Assembly: GCF_024169925.1 (NCBI RefSeq)
Contig: NZ_JALJXF010000001.1
Span: 3,912,001-3,976,000 of the forward strand
Length of the DNA stretch: 64,000 nucleotides
From: Methylorubrum extorquens
Lineage (GTDB): Bacteria > Pseudomonadota > Alphaproteobacteria > Rhizobiales > Beijerinckiaceae
Reading direction: 5' to 3'
Shown here: positions 38,347 through 48,443 of the stretch, one piece after another
How the letters are laid out: every line of letters begins with the position of its first letter
Position numbering within the stretch: position 1 is the first letter of the stretch
Translations under genes and position numbers: made by a program
Notes under the pieces: generated by a model
Databases searched by the model: none
What the model was told of the DNA's origin: nothing
What the model saw: the letters and a program-made list of their open reading frames with translations, nothing else

Positions 38347-40506
38347 TCAGAACCGCGCCGTCAGGAAGAGCCGAACGTTGCGGCCCGGCAGCACCACCTC
38401 GTCCTTGCGGAAGGAGGCGGCGTTGCGGATCACGTCGTCGAGCAGGTTCGTGCCGCGCAGGCCGAGCGTCACCTCGCTGAGACCATGGACCGCCGGATCG
38501 AGCGGACGGCTATAGGCGATCTCCGCCTTGAGGTCGTTGTAGCCCGGTGTCGGCGTCTCCAGCGTGCCGGTCTGGGTCTGGGCGAAGGCGTGCAGTAGGC
38601 TGAGCTGGGCGAACCAGCCGTCGGCCCGCAGGAAGACGCCGCCGCCGACGCGGTGGGGAGGAATGCGCGGCACGAAGCTGCCGTCGTCGAACTGCGCGCG
38701 CACGAAGTCGTACTGCGCACTGATGCCGGCAAAGCCATCGCCGACCGGCACGATGTCGATCTGGCTCGCGATCTCGGCACCGGCGAAGGTGGCACCGGCC
38801 TGCGAATAGGTGACCTGCCGCAGATCCCCGCCGCCGATCCCGCAAAAGTCGAAGGTGTCGCCGCAGGTGAAGCCGGTCAGGCGCTTGAAGACGAAGCCGG
38901 TATAGCGCGTGACGTAGCCGGTGGCATCAAAGCGGAACGGTCCCTCCGCCCGCCGGATCGCCACCTCGACGGTGCGGGCGCGTTCAACCTTGAGGTTCGG
39001 ATCGCCGATCTCGAAGGTCGCGGAAGCCTCGTGCGGCCCGCGCGAGAACAGTTCGGGCGAGGTCGGCGCGCGCTCGACATAGGAGCCGGTCAGGCTCCCC
39101 ACGAACCCGTGGGGCAGATCCTGGAGCGCAGCGAAGCTCGCGCTTTTCGGGGCGAAGCGGCGGATGCGGCGCGATTCCACCGGCTCGTCGCCGGGGCCTT
39201 CGGGCAGGAAGTCCGAGGGGAAGAGCGCCTGCGTGCCGGCGACGCGGTTGCCCTCGATGCGGCCCGCCGCCTGGAACCGCAGACCGCCGCCGAGCGCCAG
39301 TTCCTCGAACAGGTAGGCGGCCTGCACCCGTGTGTCGGTCGGGCGCAACAGGCCCCCTTCCGCCCCCGAGATGCGGAGCTTGCGCCGGTCGGCCTGGACG
39401 CCGAGCTGTCCGCTGAAGGTGCCGAACGCGGTCTCGACCGGCACGTGGTCGAACTCGATCCGTCCCTCCGCCGCACGGTTCTTGAACACCGCCTCGATTC
39501 CCTCGACACCGTTGGCGTCGGTGCCGAACTCGTTGTGGCGGTAGTTCGAGCCGCCCGCCCAGAACCGGATCGCCGCGAACGGCCCGTCCAGCGGCCGGTA
39601 CTCGCCGCGGGCCTGGAGCTTGTCCTGCACCGGATCGAGGCGGGTGCGCTGCGCCGCGGAGCTGAGGCCGGGGATGCCGTAGACGGAATCGAAGTGGCTG
39701 AAGGACAATCCGACGAAGCCGCGATCGAACAGGTAGGAGGTGCCGAAGGCTCCGCCCTGCGATTCGTTGAAGGAATTGCGCTGGATGCCGAGCGGCGTGT
39801 TGTAGTCGTCCGCCACGCTCCGGAAGGCATCGGCATGGACGGCGACGTTGCCGCTGCCGGCATCGACCGTGGCGGCGGCGTTGCGGCCCTTGTCGACGGC
39901 CGAGTAGCCGGTGGTCACCCGTCCCGCGACGCCGCCGGCTGGAATGCTCGTCGGGATGCGGTTGTTCTCGACCGAGACCACCCCCCCGACCGCCTGCGAG
40001 CCGTAGCGAAGGCCCGCGGGACCTCGGATGACCTCGATCCGGTCGTTGATCAGCGGGTTGATCGGGACGGCGTGGTCCTCGCCGAGATCGGACATGTCCT
40101 GCACGCCGGTGCCGTTCTCGAGGATGCGGACACGGTGATTGTCGAGGCCGCGGATGATCGGCCGCGAGGCGGAGCCCGGCGCGAAGGTGGTTGCGGACAG
40201 GCCCGGCTTGTCGAACAGAGCCTCGCCGAGCGAGGTCGGCTGCGAGCGGGCAAGTTCGGCTCCGGAGACGACGCTGACCGTCGAGAACCGGTCGGTCACC
40301 ACCGGCAGGACGCCGACCGGGTCGGCTGGCTTCGGCTCCGATCCAGCCCCACCCGGACCCGCTTTCCGTGCCGGCTTGTCCGAGACGACGCTGATCTCGT
40401 CGAGGGAGACTTCTTCCGCGTGAAGCGGCGACGCGACGAGGCTGGCGATGCCGATCCCGGCGAAAGGGCCGACCCAGGAACCCGCTACATAGCGCTTTCT
40501 CGACAT
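38347..40506 (-). CDS. ZnuD-like TonB-dependent receptor
   Basis: A 719-residue outer-membrane receptor. A signal peptide ends near SPLHAEE, a TonB-box-like LDEISVVSD follows. The plug holds RPIIRGLDNHRVRILENG, SDLGEDHAVPINPL and IEVIRGPAGLRYGSQAVGGVV, the pattern of the ZnuD/zinc-uptake receptor group. The barrel includes TSPELFSRGPHEASATFEIGDP and ends GRNVRLFLTARF. A cysteine pair (TCGDTFDFCGIGGG) lies in a loop. Zinc is the inferred ligand; haem receptors of the same branch are an alternative. A perfect palindrome lies 19 bases upstream of the ATG and may mediate metal repression. Confidence 0.85.
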   Translation of the reverse strand: MSRKRYVAGSWVGPFAGIGIASLVASPLHAEEVSLDEISVVSDKPARKAGPGGAGSEPKPADPVGVLPVVTDRFSTVSVVSGAELARSQPTSLGEALFDKPGLSATTFAPGSASRPIIRGLDNHRVRILENGTGVQDMSDLGEDHAVPINPLINDRIEVIRGPAGLRYGSQAVGGVVSVENNRIPTSIPAGGVAGRVTTGYSAVDKGRNAAATVDAGSGNVAVHADAFRSVADDYNTPLGIQRNSFNESQGGAFGTSYLFDRGFVGLSFSHFDSVYGIPGLSSAAQRTRLDPVQDKLQARGEYRPLDGPFAAIRFWAGGSNYRHNEFGTDANGVEGIEAVFKNRAAEGRIEFDHVPVETAFGTFSGQLGVQADRRKLRISGAEGGLLRPTDTRVQAAYLFEELALGGGLRFQAAGRIEGNRVAGTQALFPSDFLPEGPGDEPVESRRIRRFAPKSASFAALQDLPHGFVGSLTGSYVERAPTSPELFSRGPHEASATFEIGDPNLKVERARTVEVAIRRAEGPFRFDATGYVTRYTGFVFKRLTGFTCGDTFDFCGIGGGDLRQVTYSQAGATFAGAEIASQIDIVPVGDGFAGISAQYDFVRAQFDDGSFVPRIPPHRVGGGVFLRADGWFAQLSLLHAFAQTQTGTLETPTPGYNDLKAEIAYSRPLDPAVHGLSEVTLGLRGTNLLDDVIRNAASFRKDEVVLPGRNVRLFLTARF

Positions 40507-40524
40507 AAAACTTAAGCCTCGCAA

Positions 40525-40542
40525 TTATAGCTGATGCTATAA
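40525..40542. promoter_or_regulatory. Palindrome ahead of ZnuD-like gene, possible Zur/Fur-type operator
   Basis: Perfect seven-base arms TTATAGC and GCTATAA around TGAT (plus strand) in a local AT-rich stretch. Position just upstream of the ATG fits a repressor site over the promoter or start region. It is Fur/Zur-like in style but does not equal a published consensus that I can confirm. Confidence 0.5.
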
Positions 40543-40591
40543 ATCCGAGCGTAGCCGTTGTCGAGTCCGAAGGAAGGCCCCGAAACGCGAA

Positions 40592-40623
40592 AGCGCGTCG
40601 CCCTCGTTCGAGGGCGACGCGCT
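40592..40623 (-). terminator. Intrinsic terminator after ftsK
   Basis: Perfect 15-bp stem (AGCGCGTCGCCCTCG and its complement) with a two-base centre, followed on the minus strand by TTTCGCGTTTC. It lies 35 bases past the ftsK stop. Confidence 0.8.
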
Positions 40624-40657
40624 GCAAGATCGATCGATGATGCGAGCGGTAGGTGGG

Positions 40658-43273
40658 TCAGTAGGCCTGCGGTTCGGGCTCGACGAGAATCTCGCGTTTT
40701 CCGGCGTGGTTGGCCGGTCCGACGAGGCCTTCGGTCTCCATCCGCTCCATCAGCGAGGCGGCGCGGTTGTAGCCGATCTGGAGGCGGCGCTGGATGTAGG
40801 AGGTGGAGGCCTTCTTATCCCGCAGCACCACGGCCACCGCCTGCTCGTAGAGGTCACCGCCCTCTCCGCCGCCGCCGAACTGGCCGGCATCGAAGACGGG
40901 GCCGTCCTCGGACGCGGCGCCCCCGGCCGGGATCTCGCCCTCGTCGGCGGTAACGGCCTCGAGGTAGGAGGGACGGCCCTGGCGCTTGAGATGGGCGACC
41001 ACCGTCTCGACCTCGGAGTCCGAGCAGAACGGCCCGTGCACGCGGGTCGTGCGCCCGCCCCCGGCCATGAACAGCATGTCGCCCTGGCCCAGCAACTGCT
41101 CCGCGCCCATCTCGCCCAGGATCGTGCGGCTGTCGATCTTGCTCGTCACCTGGAAGGAGATGCGGGTTGGGAAGTTCGCCTTGATCGTGCCGGTGATGAC
41201 ATCGACCGAGGGGCGCTGCGTCGCCATGATGAGGTGGATGCCGGCCGCGCGCGCCATCTGCGCCAGACGCTGGATCGCGCCCTCGATGTCCTTGCCTGCC
41301 ACCATCATCAGGTCGGCCATCTCGTCGACCACGATCACGATGTAGGGCAGCGGGTTGAGGTCCATGACCTCGTCCTCGTAGACCGCCTCGCCGGTGGAAC
41401 GGTCGAAGCCGGTCTGCACGGTCCGGGTCAGGGTCTCGCCGCGGGCGCGGGCCTCTTCGAGGCGCGCGTTGAAGCCGTCGATGTTGCGCACACCGACCTT
41501 CGACATCTTCTTGTAGCGCTCCTCCATCTCGCGCACGGCCCATTTGAGGGCGATCACCGCCTTCTTCGGGTCGGTGACGACGGGGGAGAGCAGGTGCGGG
41601 ATGCCGTCGTAGACCGACAGTTCCAGCATCTTGGGATCGACCATGATGAGGCGGCACTCTTCCGGCTTGAGCCGGTAGAGCAGCGACAGGATCATGGTGT
41701 TGATGGCCACCGACTTGCCCGAGCCCGTGGTGCCGGCCACCAGCAGGTGCGGCATCCGGGCGAGGTCGGCGATGATCGGCTCGCCGCCGATGTTCTTGCC
41801 CAGGCACAGGGCGAGCTTCTGCTTGGTCTCGACGAAATCCTCGGAGGCAAGAAGTTCGCGCAAGAACACCGTCTCGCGCTTGGCGTTGGGCAGTTCGATG
41901 CCGATGGCGTTGCGGCCGGGGACGACGGCGACGCGGGCGGAGACGGCGGACATCGAGCGGGCGATATCGTCGGCAAGCGCGATGACGCGGCTCGACTTGG
42001 TGCCGGGCGCCGGCTCCAGTTCGTACAACGTCACCACGGGGCCGGGGCGCACGGCGAGGATGTCACCGCGGACGCCGAAGTCCTGCAGCGTCGCCTCCAG
42101 CATGGTGGCGTTCTGCTCCAACGCCTCCGCTGAAACCTCGGAGCCGGGCGCCGCCTCGCGGGGACGGGCGAGAAGCTCCAGGGCGGGCGGCCGGTACTCG
42201 CCGGCCTCCGGGCGGGGCTCGGCCGGGCGCGGACGCGCCGCCGGGGCCTGCGGCAGCGGGCGCGCAACGCGGGTGGGCGGCTCGTCGGCGGCCATATCCG
42301 CCCCGGTGCCGATCGGCGCGGGGCGCTGCGGGGCGGCACGGGTGGGCGCCTCGTCCGAATCGTCGTCTTCCGGTTCGAATTGCGGCTCGCGACGGCCCGA
42401 GACGTCGGAACGCTCGCGGGCCTGCGGCGCCCAGGGGGCCTCCTCCGGGTCGGCGAAGGCGCGGCGCGCCGCCAGCGCAGGCGAGGCGCCGGCATAAGCG
42501 AGCCCCTCGTCCTCGTCGGGCGGGGCCTGCCAGGATTCGAGCCGGGTGCGCAGCGAGGCGCGGCCCCGCATGACGGCTTGCGCGAGCGCGCCCAGCGACA
42601 GGATGCCGAGGCTCGGCTCGTCGGCGTCGTGGCGCTCCTCGTGGGCCGAGGCACGGCCGGAACGGGGCACCGGGCGCGATGCACCGTAGGGCACCTCCTC
42701 GTCCTCCTCGAAGTCCGGCTTGGTCACGCGGCACGCGGCGGTGAGGCTGAGGATGGCGCAGGCCGCGAACAGGAAGCCGGCGAAGTGCGCCAGCGGCCCG
42801 ACCAGCATCCGCGTGCCGGCCAGCAGCGCGTCGCCCGCGACGCCGCCCATGCCGGTGGGCAAGGGCCAGCGATCCGTCGGCGGCAGGGCGCTCGCGACCG
42901 CACTCGCGCAGAGCACCCCGACGAACCACAGAACGATGCGCAAGCCGCCATGCGGCAGGTCGCGCTCGCGCATCAACCGGACGCCCCACAGGGCGGGGGG
43001 CAGTGCGAGCGCGATCGAGCCGAGCCCGAGAAGCTGCATGGCGAGGTCGGCCACGACGGCACCGGGACGGCCGAGCACGTTGTGTGCCCGCTGGTCGGTG
43101 GCGTGGTTGAGGCTCGGGTCGTTGATCGACCACGTCGCCAGGGAGACGGTCAACGCGACCGCGCCGGTGAAGAGAATCAGGCCGCCGCACTCCGTCAGCC
43201 GCTTGGCCAGGAACGGCCGCAGGCTGTCGACGAAGGTGTCGTAGGGCGACGCGGAACGGCGAAGGGAACGCAT
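40658..43273 (-). CDS. ftsK: DNA translocase FtsK
   Basis: Septal DNA pump that segregates chromosome termini and activates Xer recombination. The 871-residue protein has a membrane N-terminus with four hydrophobic segments in residues ~30-185, then an Ala/Pro/Glu-rich linker (~185-350). The RecA-like motor follows: Walker A with Lys520 in [11 protein letters not shown] and Walker B in [14 protein letters not shown]-terminal winged gamma domain ([19 protein letters not shown]) reads KOPS-type DNA. Length is typical for alphaproteobacteria. It appears monocistronic with its own terminator. Confidence 0.96.
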   Translation of the reverse strand: MRSLRRSASPYDTFVDSLRPFLAKRLTECGGLILFTGAVALTVSLATWSINDPSLNHATDQRAHNVLGRPGAVVADLAMQLLGLGSIALALPPALWGVRLMRERDLPHGGLRIVLWFVGVLCASAVASALPPTDRWPLPTGMGGVAGDALLAGTRMLVGPLAHFAGFLFAACAILSLTAACRVTKPDFEEDEEVPYGASRPVPRSGRASAHEERHDADEPSLGILSLGALAQAVMRGRASLRTRLESWQAPPDEDEGLAYAGASPALAARRAFADPEEAPWAPQARERSDVSGRREPQFEPEDDDSDEAPTRAAPQRPAPIGTGADMAADEPPTRVARPLPQAPAARPRPAEPRPEAGEYRPPALELLARPREAAPGSEVSAEALEQNATMLEATLQDFGVRGDILAVRPGPVVTLYELEPAPGTKSSRVIALADDIARSMSAVSARVAVVPGRNAIGIELPNAKRETVFLRELLASEDFVETKQKLALCLGKNIGGEPIIADLARMPHLLVAGTTGSGKSVAINTMILSLLYRLKPEECRLIMVDPKMLELSVYDGIPHLLSPVVTDPKKAVIALKWAVREMEERYKKMSKVGVRNIDGFNARLEEARARGETLTRTVQTGFDRSTGEAVYEDEVMDLNPLPYIVIVVDEMADLMMVAGKDIEGAIQRLAQMARAAGIHLIMATQRPSVDVITGTIKANFPTRISFQVTSKIDSRTILGEMGAEQLLGQGDMLFMAGGGRTTRVHGPFCSDSEVETVVAHLKRQGRPSYLEAVTADEGEIPAGGAASEDGPVFDAGQFGGGGEGGDLYEQAVAVVLRDKKASTSYIQRRLQIGYNRAASLMERMETEGLVGPANHAGKREILVEPEPQAY

Positions 43274-43404
43274 GCGCAGACCGGTCCGGTGTCAACGATC
43301 CGGTAAGGCTAATGCGGGGCGGTTAACGGGGGGCTAAGTCTGCGCCGCAAAGCGGTGGGCCGTCGGCGGCCGAGACCCGGACCGAGGTGGCGCCTTGAAA
43401 TGCA

Positions 43405-43432
43405 GGAAGCCCCGGATTCCTCCGAGGCTTCC
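43405..43432 (-). terminator. Intrinsic terminator after outer-membrane barrel gene
   Basis: Hairpin with arms GGAAGCC and GGCTTCC plus an inner CGGA/TCCG pairing, 40 bases past the barrel-gene stop, followed by TGCATTTC on the minus strand. Confidence 0.65.
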
Positions 43433-43471
43433 AAAGCGAGGCTGTTTCCCGCCGGCGAACCGGCCCCGTTC

Positions 43472-44734
43472 TCAGAAGGTGAAGCCGGTCTCCATGAGGT
43501 AGCGCTCCTGCGACCGCTTGGTGCCGTCGCGGCCGAAGCCGAAGCCGGGGGTCACGTCGTAGGCCTGGACGGTCGCGAACTCGCCGCGGAGGAAGTAGCG
43601 GTCCCAGGTGAAGGTCGGGGTGATCGTGAACGAGAAGGCCGAGCTGCCCGGACCGTAGAGGACGCTGGTGCCGCCGCGGCCGGTGACCACGCCCCGCGTG
43701 CCCGACTGCTCGATGTACTCGAGACGGCCGGCGAGCGCGAAGTTGTCGGTGAAGGTGTAGCCGGCCAGCAGCGTGCCGCCCCAGGTCTCGGCGCCCTCGA
43801 TCGGGGAGAAGTACCCCTCCTTGCGCGCGACGTTGGTGTATTGGAAGTACGGCGAGATGATCCACGGCCCGTTGGCGTAGGTGTAGTTCACGCTGATGAT
43901 GCTGCTGTTCTGCAGCGAGTTGATCGTGGCGAACTGGAAGCGCGGGCTGCGGGTCGAGGCGTCGAAGTCGCTGAAATGCGTGCCGCCGTTGATGCCGATC
44001 GTGTTCGAGTCGTTGAGCTTGTAGGTGGCGAAGCCCGTCACCCAGTTCAGCTCACCCGAGTAGAAGCCGTCGGTCACCGCGAGCGCGGCCGCGAACGGGC
44101 CGCTGGCGTAGTTCACCTGAACGCCGTGGTTGATGAAGTTCTCCTGGTTGAACAGCAGGCCGCGGGAGATGTTCAGGTTCTGGTAGGAGAACAGCAGCTC
44201 GGAGCCGATGTTGGTGAACATCCGGCCGGCCTGGATCGACCACTCGTCGTTGATCTGCCACTTGCCGAAGGCCACCGGGATCGGGCCGAACAGCGATTCG
44301 GTCTGCTCGAACGCGGAGTAGAGCGGCAGGCCGAGCGCCGGGATCGAGTACAGGCCGGCATGGACATAGAACTGCAGCGGGCCGTCGGCCTTCTGGATCC
44401 AGCCCTGGAGGTTCGAGAAATCGACGCGGCCGAAGCGATCCTGCTCGGCGCTGGGGGAGAGGATGCCGAAGGCGTTGGTCTGGGTATAGGCGAAGCCGGT
44501 GACCGCGCCGCCGACATAGATGTCGCCCAGTCCCGTGACGAAGCAGGCCGGGTTCGGGTTGGCCTTGATGAGACCGCCGAAGGTCGGGGTGGAGATCGCA
44601 GCCTTACAATGCTCCTCGACGATGACGGGCGCCGACGCGGCAGCAGGCATGTCTGCGGCGAGAACTGGGAGCGCGTTGATGCTCAGGGTGGAAAGCACCG
44701 CGCTCGCGGCCAGAAGCTTTGTTTTGATTGTCAT
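43472..44734 (-). CDS. Outer-membrane beta-barrel (porin-2/OmpL-like) protein
   Basis: A 420-residue exported protein. The signal peptide (MTIKTKLLAASAVLSTLSINALPVLAADM) is canonical, with cleavage near LAA. The remainder alternates polar and aromatic residues in beta-barrel fashion, as in WIQKADGPLQFYVHAGLYS and LNWVTGFATYKLND, and ends METGFTF with a terminal Phe. It resembles putative beta-barrel porin-2 proteins abundant in Methylobacterium. Substrate is unknown. Two close inverted repeats and AT-rich DNA precede the gene, which suggests tight regulation. Confidence 0.8.
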   Translation of the reverse strand: MTIKTKLLAASAVLSTLSINALPVLAADMPAAASAPVIVEEHCKAAISTPTFGGLIKANPNPACFVTGLGDIYVGGAVTGFAYTQTNAFGILSPSAEQDRFGRVDFSNLQGWIQKADGPLQFYVHAGLYSIPALGLPLYSAFEQTESLFGPIPVAFGKWQINDEWSIQAGRMFTNIGSELLFSYQNLNISRGLLFNQENFINHGVQVNYASGPFAAALAVTDGFYSGELNWVTGFATYKLNDSNTIGINGGTHFSDFDASTRSPRFQFATINSLQNSSIISVNYTYANGPWIISPYFQYTNVARKEGYFSPIEGAETWGGTLLAGYTFTDNFALAGRLEYIEQSGTRGVVTGRGGTSVLYGPGSSAFSFTITPTFTWDRYFLRGEFATVQAYDVTPGFGFGRDGTKRSQERYLMETGFTF

Positions 44735-44857
44735 TGCGGTCAGCCCCACATTCGATACGGCCAAGGTGCCGAACTCGCCGCCGCGCCGCAAAATGAAGTT
44801 TTGCGCAAGTGCCCATTTTTTAGTCAATTTTGGCCGAGATCAACCTACGCGCGGAAG

Positions 44858-44877
44858 ATGTTGCCAGAAAGCAACAT
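44858..44877. promoter_or_regulatory. Inverted repeat upstream of barrel gene (first of two)
   Basis: Seven-base arms ATGTTGC and GCAACAT with a six-base spacer, 124 bases upstream of the barrel-protein ATG. Three bases separate it from a second palindrome. Confidence 0.5.
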
Positions 44878-44879
44878 AT

Positions 44880-44895
44880 TTTAAGGCGCCTTAAA
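44880..44895. promoter_or_regulatory. Perfect 16-bp palindrome upstream of barrel gene (second of two)
   Basis: TTTAAGGCGCCTTAAA reads the same on both strands. It sits two bases past the 44858-44877 repeat, in the 343-base region between amtB and the barrel gene. No gene occurs in that region. Confidence 0.5.
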
Positions 44896-45010
44896 CTGCA
44901 CAATCGCCACAGAATCGGACGCGATCTTTACGTTTCATTGACCAATCCAGTCGTCGCGGCCGAGAGCGATCACAGCGGAAGACGGGTCGGCATCGACGGC
45001 GCGGCGCATG

Positions 45011-45040
45011 AAAAAGGCCCCGGCGCATCGCGCCGAGGCC
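45011..45040 (-). terminator. Intrinsic terminator after amtB
   Basis: Minus-strand hairpin GGCC.CGGCGC / GCGCCG.GGCC with a three-base loop followed by TTTTT. A shorter hairpin (CCTGCCG / CGGCAGG, 45054-45070) lies between it and the amtB stop. Confidence 0.85.
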
Positions 45041-45077
45041 CTGGTTCAGGGTGCCTGCCGAGACGGCAGGCTCTCAC

Positions 45078-46574
45078 TCAGTAGTTGTAGGCGCGCTCGC
45101 CGTGGTCGGCGATGTCGAGCCCCTCGCGCTCTTCTTCCTGCGTCACGCGCAGGCCGATCGTCAGATCGACGAGCTTGTAGAGGATCGCCGAGCCGATGCC
45201 CGACCACAGGATGGTGAAGCCCACCGCCTTCGCCTGGATGATGACCTGGGCGACCATGTCGTAGGCGCCGACGGTCAGCTCACCGGGCTTGGTGGTGTAG
45301 TCGGGGATGCCGGCGCCGCCGAGATCGGGCGAGACCAGGATACCCGTGGCGATGGCACCGAGGATGCCGCCGACGCAGTGCACGCCGAACACGTCGAGGG
45401 AGTCGTCGTAGCCCAGCGCGTTCTTCACGGTGGAGCACATCACGAAGCAGACCGCGCCTGCGGCGAGACCCAGAACGATCGAGCCCATCGGACCGGCAAA
45501 GCCCGCGGCCGGCGTGACGGCGACGAGGCCGGCAATGGCGCCCGAGAGCATGCCGAGGAGCGACGGCTTACCCTTGGCGGCCCATTCCACGAACAGCCAG
45601 GAGACGGCGGCCGCAGCGGTGGCGACGAAGGTGTTGATCATCGCCAGACCCGCGGCGCCGTTGGCTTCGAGGTTCGAACCGGCGTTGAAGCCGAACCAGC
45701 CGACCCAGAGCAGCGAGGCGCCGATCGTGGTCATGGTCAGCGAGTGCGGAGCCAGCAGGTCGCGGCCGTAGCCGATGCGCTTGCCGAGCATCAGGCAGCC
45801 GACGAGGCCGGCGATGCCTGCGTTGATGTGCACGACGGTGCCGCCGGCGAAGTCGAGGGCGCCCCACTTGAAGAGCATGCCGGCATCACCCAGCACCGCG
45901 TCGTACTCGGCCTTGGCCGCAGCGTTGGCCTCGCCACCAGCGGCGGCGAGCTTGCGGGCCGCATCGGCGAAGACGTCCGGGCCGCCCCAGTACCAGACCA
46001 TGTGGGCCATCGGGAAGTAGATCAGCGTGACCCAGAGGATCGTGAACACGACCAGCGCCGAGAACTTCATCCGCTCGGCGAAGGCGCCGACGATGAGACC
46101 GGGGGTGATCATCGCGAACGTCATCTGGAAGCAGATGTAGACGTATTCGGGGATCACGACGCCATTGGAGAAGGTTGCCGCCACCGAGTTGGCGTCGACG
46201 CCCTTGAGGAAGGCCTTGGAGAACCCGCCGACGAAGTCGTTGAGGCCGCCGCCATTGGTGAAGGCGAGGCTGTAGCCGTAGGTCACCCACAGCAGGCAGA
46301 CGATCGAGGCGATCGCGAAGACTTGGGTCAGCACCGAGAGCATGTTCTTGGTGCGCACGAGGCCGCCGTAGAACAGGGCGAGGCCGGGCACGGTCATCAG
46401 CAGAACGAGGATCGCCGAGAGCAGCATCCACGCCGTGTCGCCCTTGTTGGGCACCGGTGCGGCCGCAGTGACGGCGGGCTCGACCGTCGGCGCCTGCGCG
46501 AGCGACGGCTCGACGAAGAGGAGGCCGAGGGCGGCTCCTCCCAGTCCGAGCGCGAGAAGGTTACGAAGTTTCAT
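45078..46574 (-). CDS. amtB: Ammonium transporter
   Basis: Inner-membrane ammonium channel of 498 residues. A signal-like N-terminus (MKLRNLLALGLGGAALGLLF) precedes eleven expected helices. Diagnostic stretches are PGLALFYGGLVRTKNMLSVL, DFAGGTVVHINAG with the first pore histidine, and FGVHCVGGILGA with the second. The C-terminal tail (DLTIGLRVTQEEEREGLDIADHGERAYNY) is the PII-binding region. It follows glnK by 132 bases on the same strand, the conserved glnK-amtB pair, and ends at a strong terminator. Confidence 0.97.
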   Translation of the reverse strand: MKLRNLLALGLGGAALGLLFVEPSLAQAPTVEPAVTAAAPVPNKGDTAWMLLSAILVLLMTVPGLALFYGGLVRTKNMLSVLTQVFAIASIVCLLWVTYGYSLAFTNGGGLNDFVGGFSKAFLKGVDANSVAATFSNGVVIPEYVYICFQMTFAMITPGLIVGAFAERMKFSALVVFTILWVTLIYFPMAHMVWYWGGPDVFADAARKLAAAGGEANAAAKAEYDAVLGDAGMLFKWGALDFAGGTVVHINAGIAGLVGCLMLGKRIGYGRDLLAPHSLTMTTIGASLLWVGWFGFNAGSNLEANGAAGLAMINTFVATAAAAVSWLFVEWAAKGKPSLLGMLSGAIAGLVAVTPAAGFAGPMGSIVLGLAAGAVCFVMCSTVKNALGYDDSLDVFGVHCVGGILGAIATGILVSPDLGGAGIPDYTTKPGELTVGAYDMVAQVIIQAKAVGFTILWSGIGSAILYKLVDLTIGLRVTQEEEREGLDIADHGERAYNY

Positions 46575-46706
46575 GGACAGGAAGCTCCTGATCGCAGTGC
46601 GTCGAGCGTTGAGGAGAAAGGGTGGGCGGCGCGGCCGGGCGCGTTCCGCCGGAACGGGTGAAGTGCTGTCAGGGCATCGAAGAGGATTGCGATGCGGGAC
46701 AGGGTG

Positions 46707-47072
<366 letters not shown>

Positions 47073-47148
47073 TCACCGCCGGCCGCGCACGGGCCGAGAC
47101 TCGGCGGTTCCGCGGGGATCGGAATGACCCCGCAGCCGGGCGCCCTCA

Positions 47149-47165
47149 TTCAAGGACCGTGCCAA
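47149..47165 (-). promoter_or_regulatory. Sigma54-type promoter of glnK-amtB
   Basis: Minus-strand TTGGCACGGTCCTTGAA matches TGGCACG-N4-TTGCW well at -24; the -12 element reads TTGAA instead of TTGCA. It ends about 104 bases before glnK, leaving a leader of ~90 bases. Nitrogen control by NtrC is expected, although no convincing NtrC pair is seen. Confidence 0.5.
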
Positions 47166-47307
47166 GCGGAACCATTTCCGCCTTCGCCTTGCTGCTCAGA
47201 TCGTAAGCGACCTTTGGCGCCCCTTCGCGCAGCGATCCTACAAGAACTGCACTTTAAATAGGCACATCGTTTCTTCGCACGGCAGAATGCGCGTGAACCG
47301 GTCTGTT

Positions 47308-48186
47308 TCAGGCGCGCCGGGGACGGATCAGCCCTTCCTGTGCAACGGAGGCGACGAGCCGCCCTTCCTCGTCGTGGAACGTGCCGCGGGCAAAGCCCAG
47401 AGCGCCCGAGGCGCTCGGGCTCTCCTGCGAATAGAGCAGCCAGGAATCGGCCCGGAACGGGCGGTGGAACCACAGGGCGTGGTCGAGGCTCGCCGACTGG
47501 ATGTCGGGGTCGAACACCGTGCGGCCATGGGGGATCAGCGTGGAATCGAGCAGCGTCATGTCCGAGGCATAGGCCAGCACCGCCCGGTGCACCGCGCAAT
47601 CGTCCGGCAGAGGCTTCGTCGCGCGCATCCAGACATGGTAGCGCGCGGGCCGCGGGGTGCGGTCGCGATAGCGCTCGGCCTCGACCGGCCGCAGCTCGAT
47701 CGGCCAGGCTTGCGTGAAGTAGGCCAGCATCGGCTCGGGCACGATGCTGGCACCATCCCGCACGAGGGCTCGCGCATCCGCGAGGTCGCCCGGTCCCGGC
47801 ACGTCGGGACGACCGGCGGCGTGATCGACGCCGGGCTCCGTGACGTGGAAGGAGACCGACATGGCGAAGATCGCCCGCCCCTTCTGGATCGCCTTGACCC
47901 GGCGCGTGGTGAAGCTGCCGCCGTCGCGGATGCGCTCGACCTCGTAGACGATCGGCACCGCCGGATCTCCGCCGAGGAGGAAGTAGGCATGCAGGGAGTG
48001 CGGCGGGCGTGAAGCCTCGACCGTGCGGGAGGCCGCGACGAGCGCCTGCGCCACGACCTGCCCCCCGAACACCCGCGGCCAGCCGATGCGCGGGCTGGTG
48101 CCGCGGAACAGATCGGTTTCGAGGCGTTCCAGGTCGAGGATCGCGAGGAGCGTATCGACGGGATCCGGCCTGAGGGTATCGGACAT
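47308..48186 (-). CDS. tesB: Acyl-CoA thioesterase II
   Basis: Hydrolyses acyl-CoA thioesters to acid and CoA. The 292-residue protein has two hot-dog domains. N-terminal features are LFRGTSPRIGWPRVFGGQVVAQAL and LHAYFLLGGD; the second half has WMRATKPLPDD, YASDMTLLDSTLIPHG with catalytic Asp, and ASLDHALWFHRPFRADSWLLY. ATG 48186 gives MSDTLRPDPVD; the longer frame is unneeded. It is divergent from the monooxygenase gene. Confidence 0.93.
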   Translation of the reverse strand: MSDTLRPDPVDTLLAILDLERLETDLFRGTSPRIGWPRVFGGQVVAQALVAASRTVEASRPPHSLHAYFLLGGDPAVPIVYEVERIRDGGSFTTRRVKAIQKGRAIFAMSVSFHVTEPGVDHAAGRPDVPGPGDLADARALVRDGASIVPEPMLAYFTQAWPIELRPVEAERYRDRTPRPARYHVWMRATKPLPDDCAVHRAVLAYASDMTLLDSTLIPHGRTVFDPDIQSASLDHALWFHRPFRADSWLLYSQESPSASGALGFARGTFHDEEGRLVASVAQEGLIRPRRA

Positions 48187-48443
48187 GAGGACTTCTGCGG
48201 CTCTGCGACGACGGCATCCCCCCGGTTCGGGGCACGCCCGACGCACATAGCGGCTTGTCCGGGCGATGCCATTCCCGACGTGCCGGACCCGGCGATACCG
48301 GGCCCGGAGGTGTCAGCCGGAGGTGTCAGAGGGGAGGCCCGCGTCCCGTTGGCCCTCCCGTGATGCGTGCGGGATGCGGGCAGGCTATGGAACGGAAGGA
48401 TCAGACGCGACGCCGGCCCCGGACCGGAGGAAGAGGAACGCCG

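Noticed and set aside
38653..40515. Long plus-strand frame opposite the ZnuD-like receptor
   Set aside because: Antisense shadow; the minus-strand product has signal peptide, plug and barrel.
47248..47266. NtrC-like TGCAC...GCACA upstream of glnK
   Set aside because: The second half lacks the GTGCA form, so symmetry is too poor.
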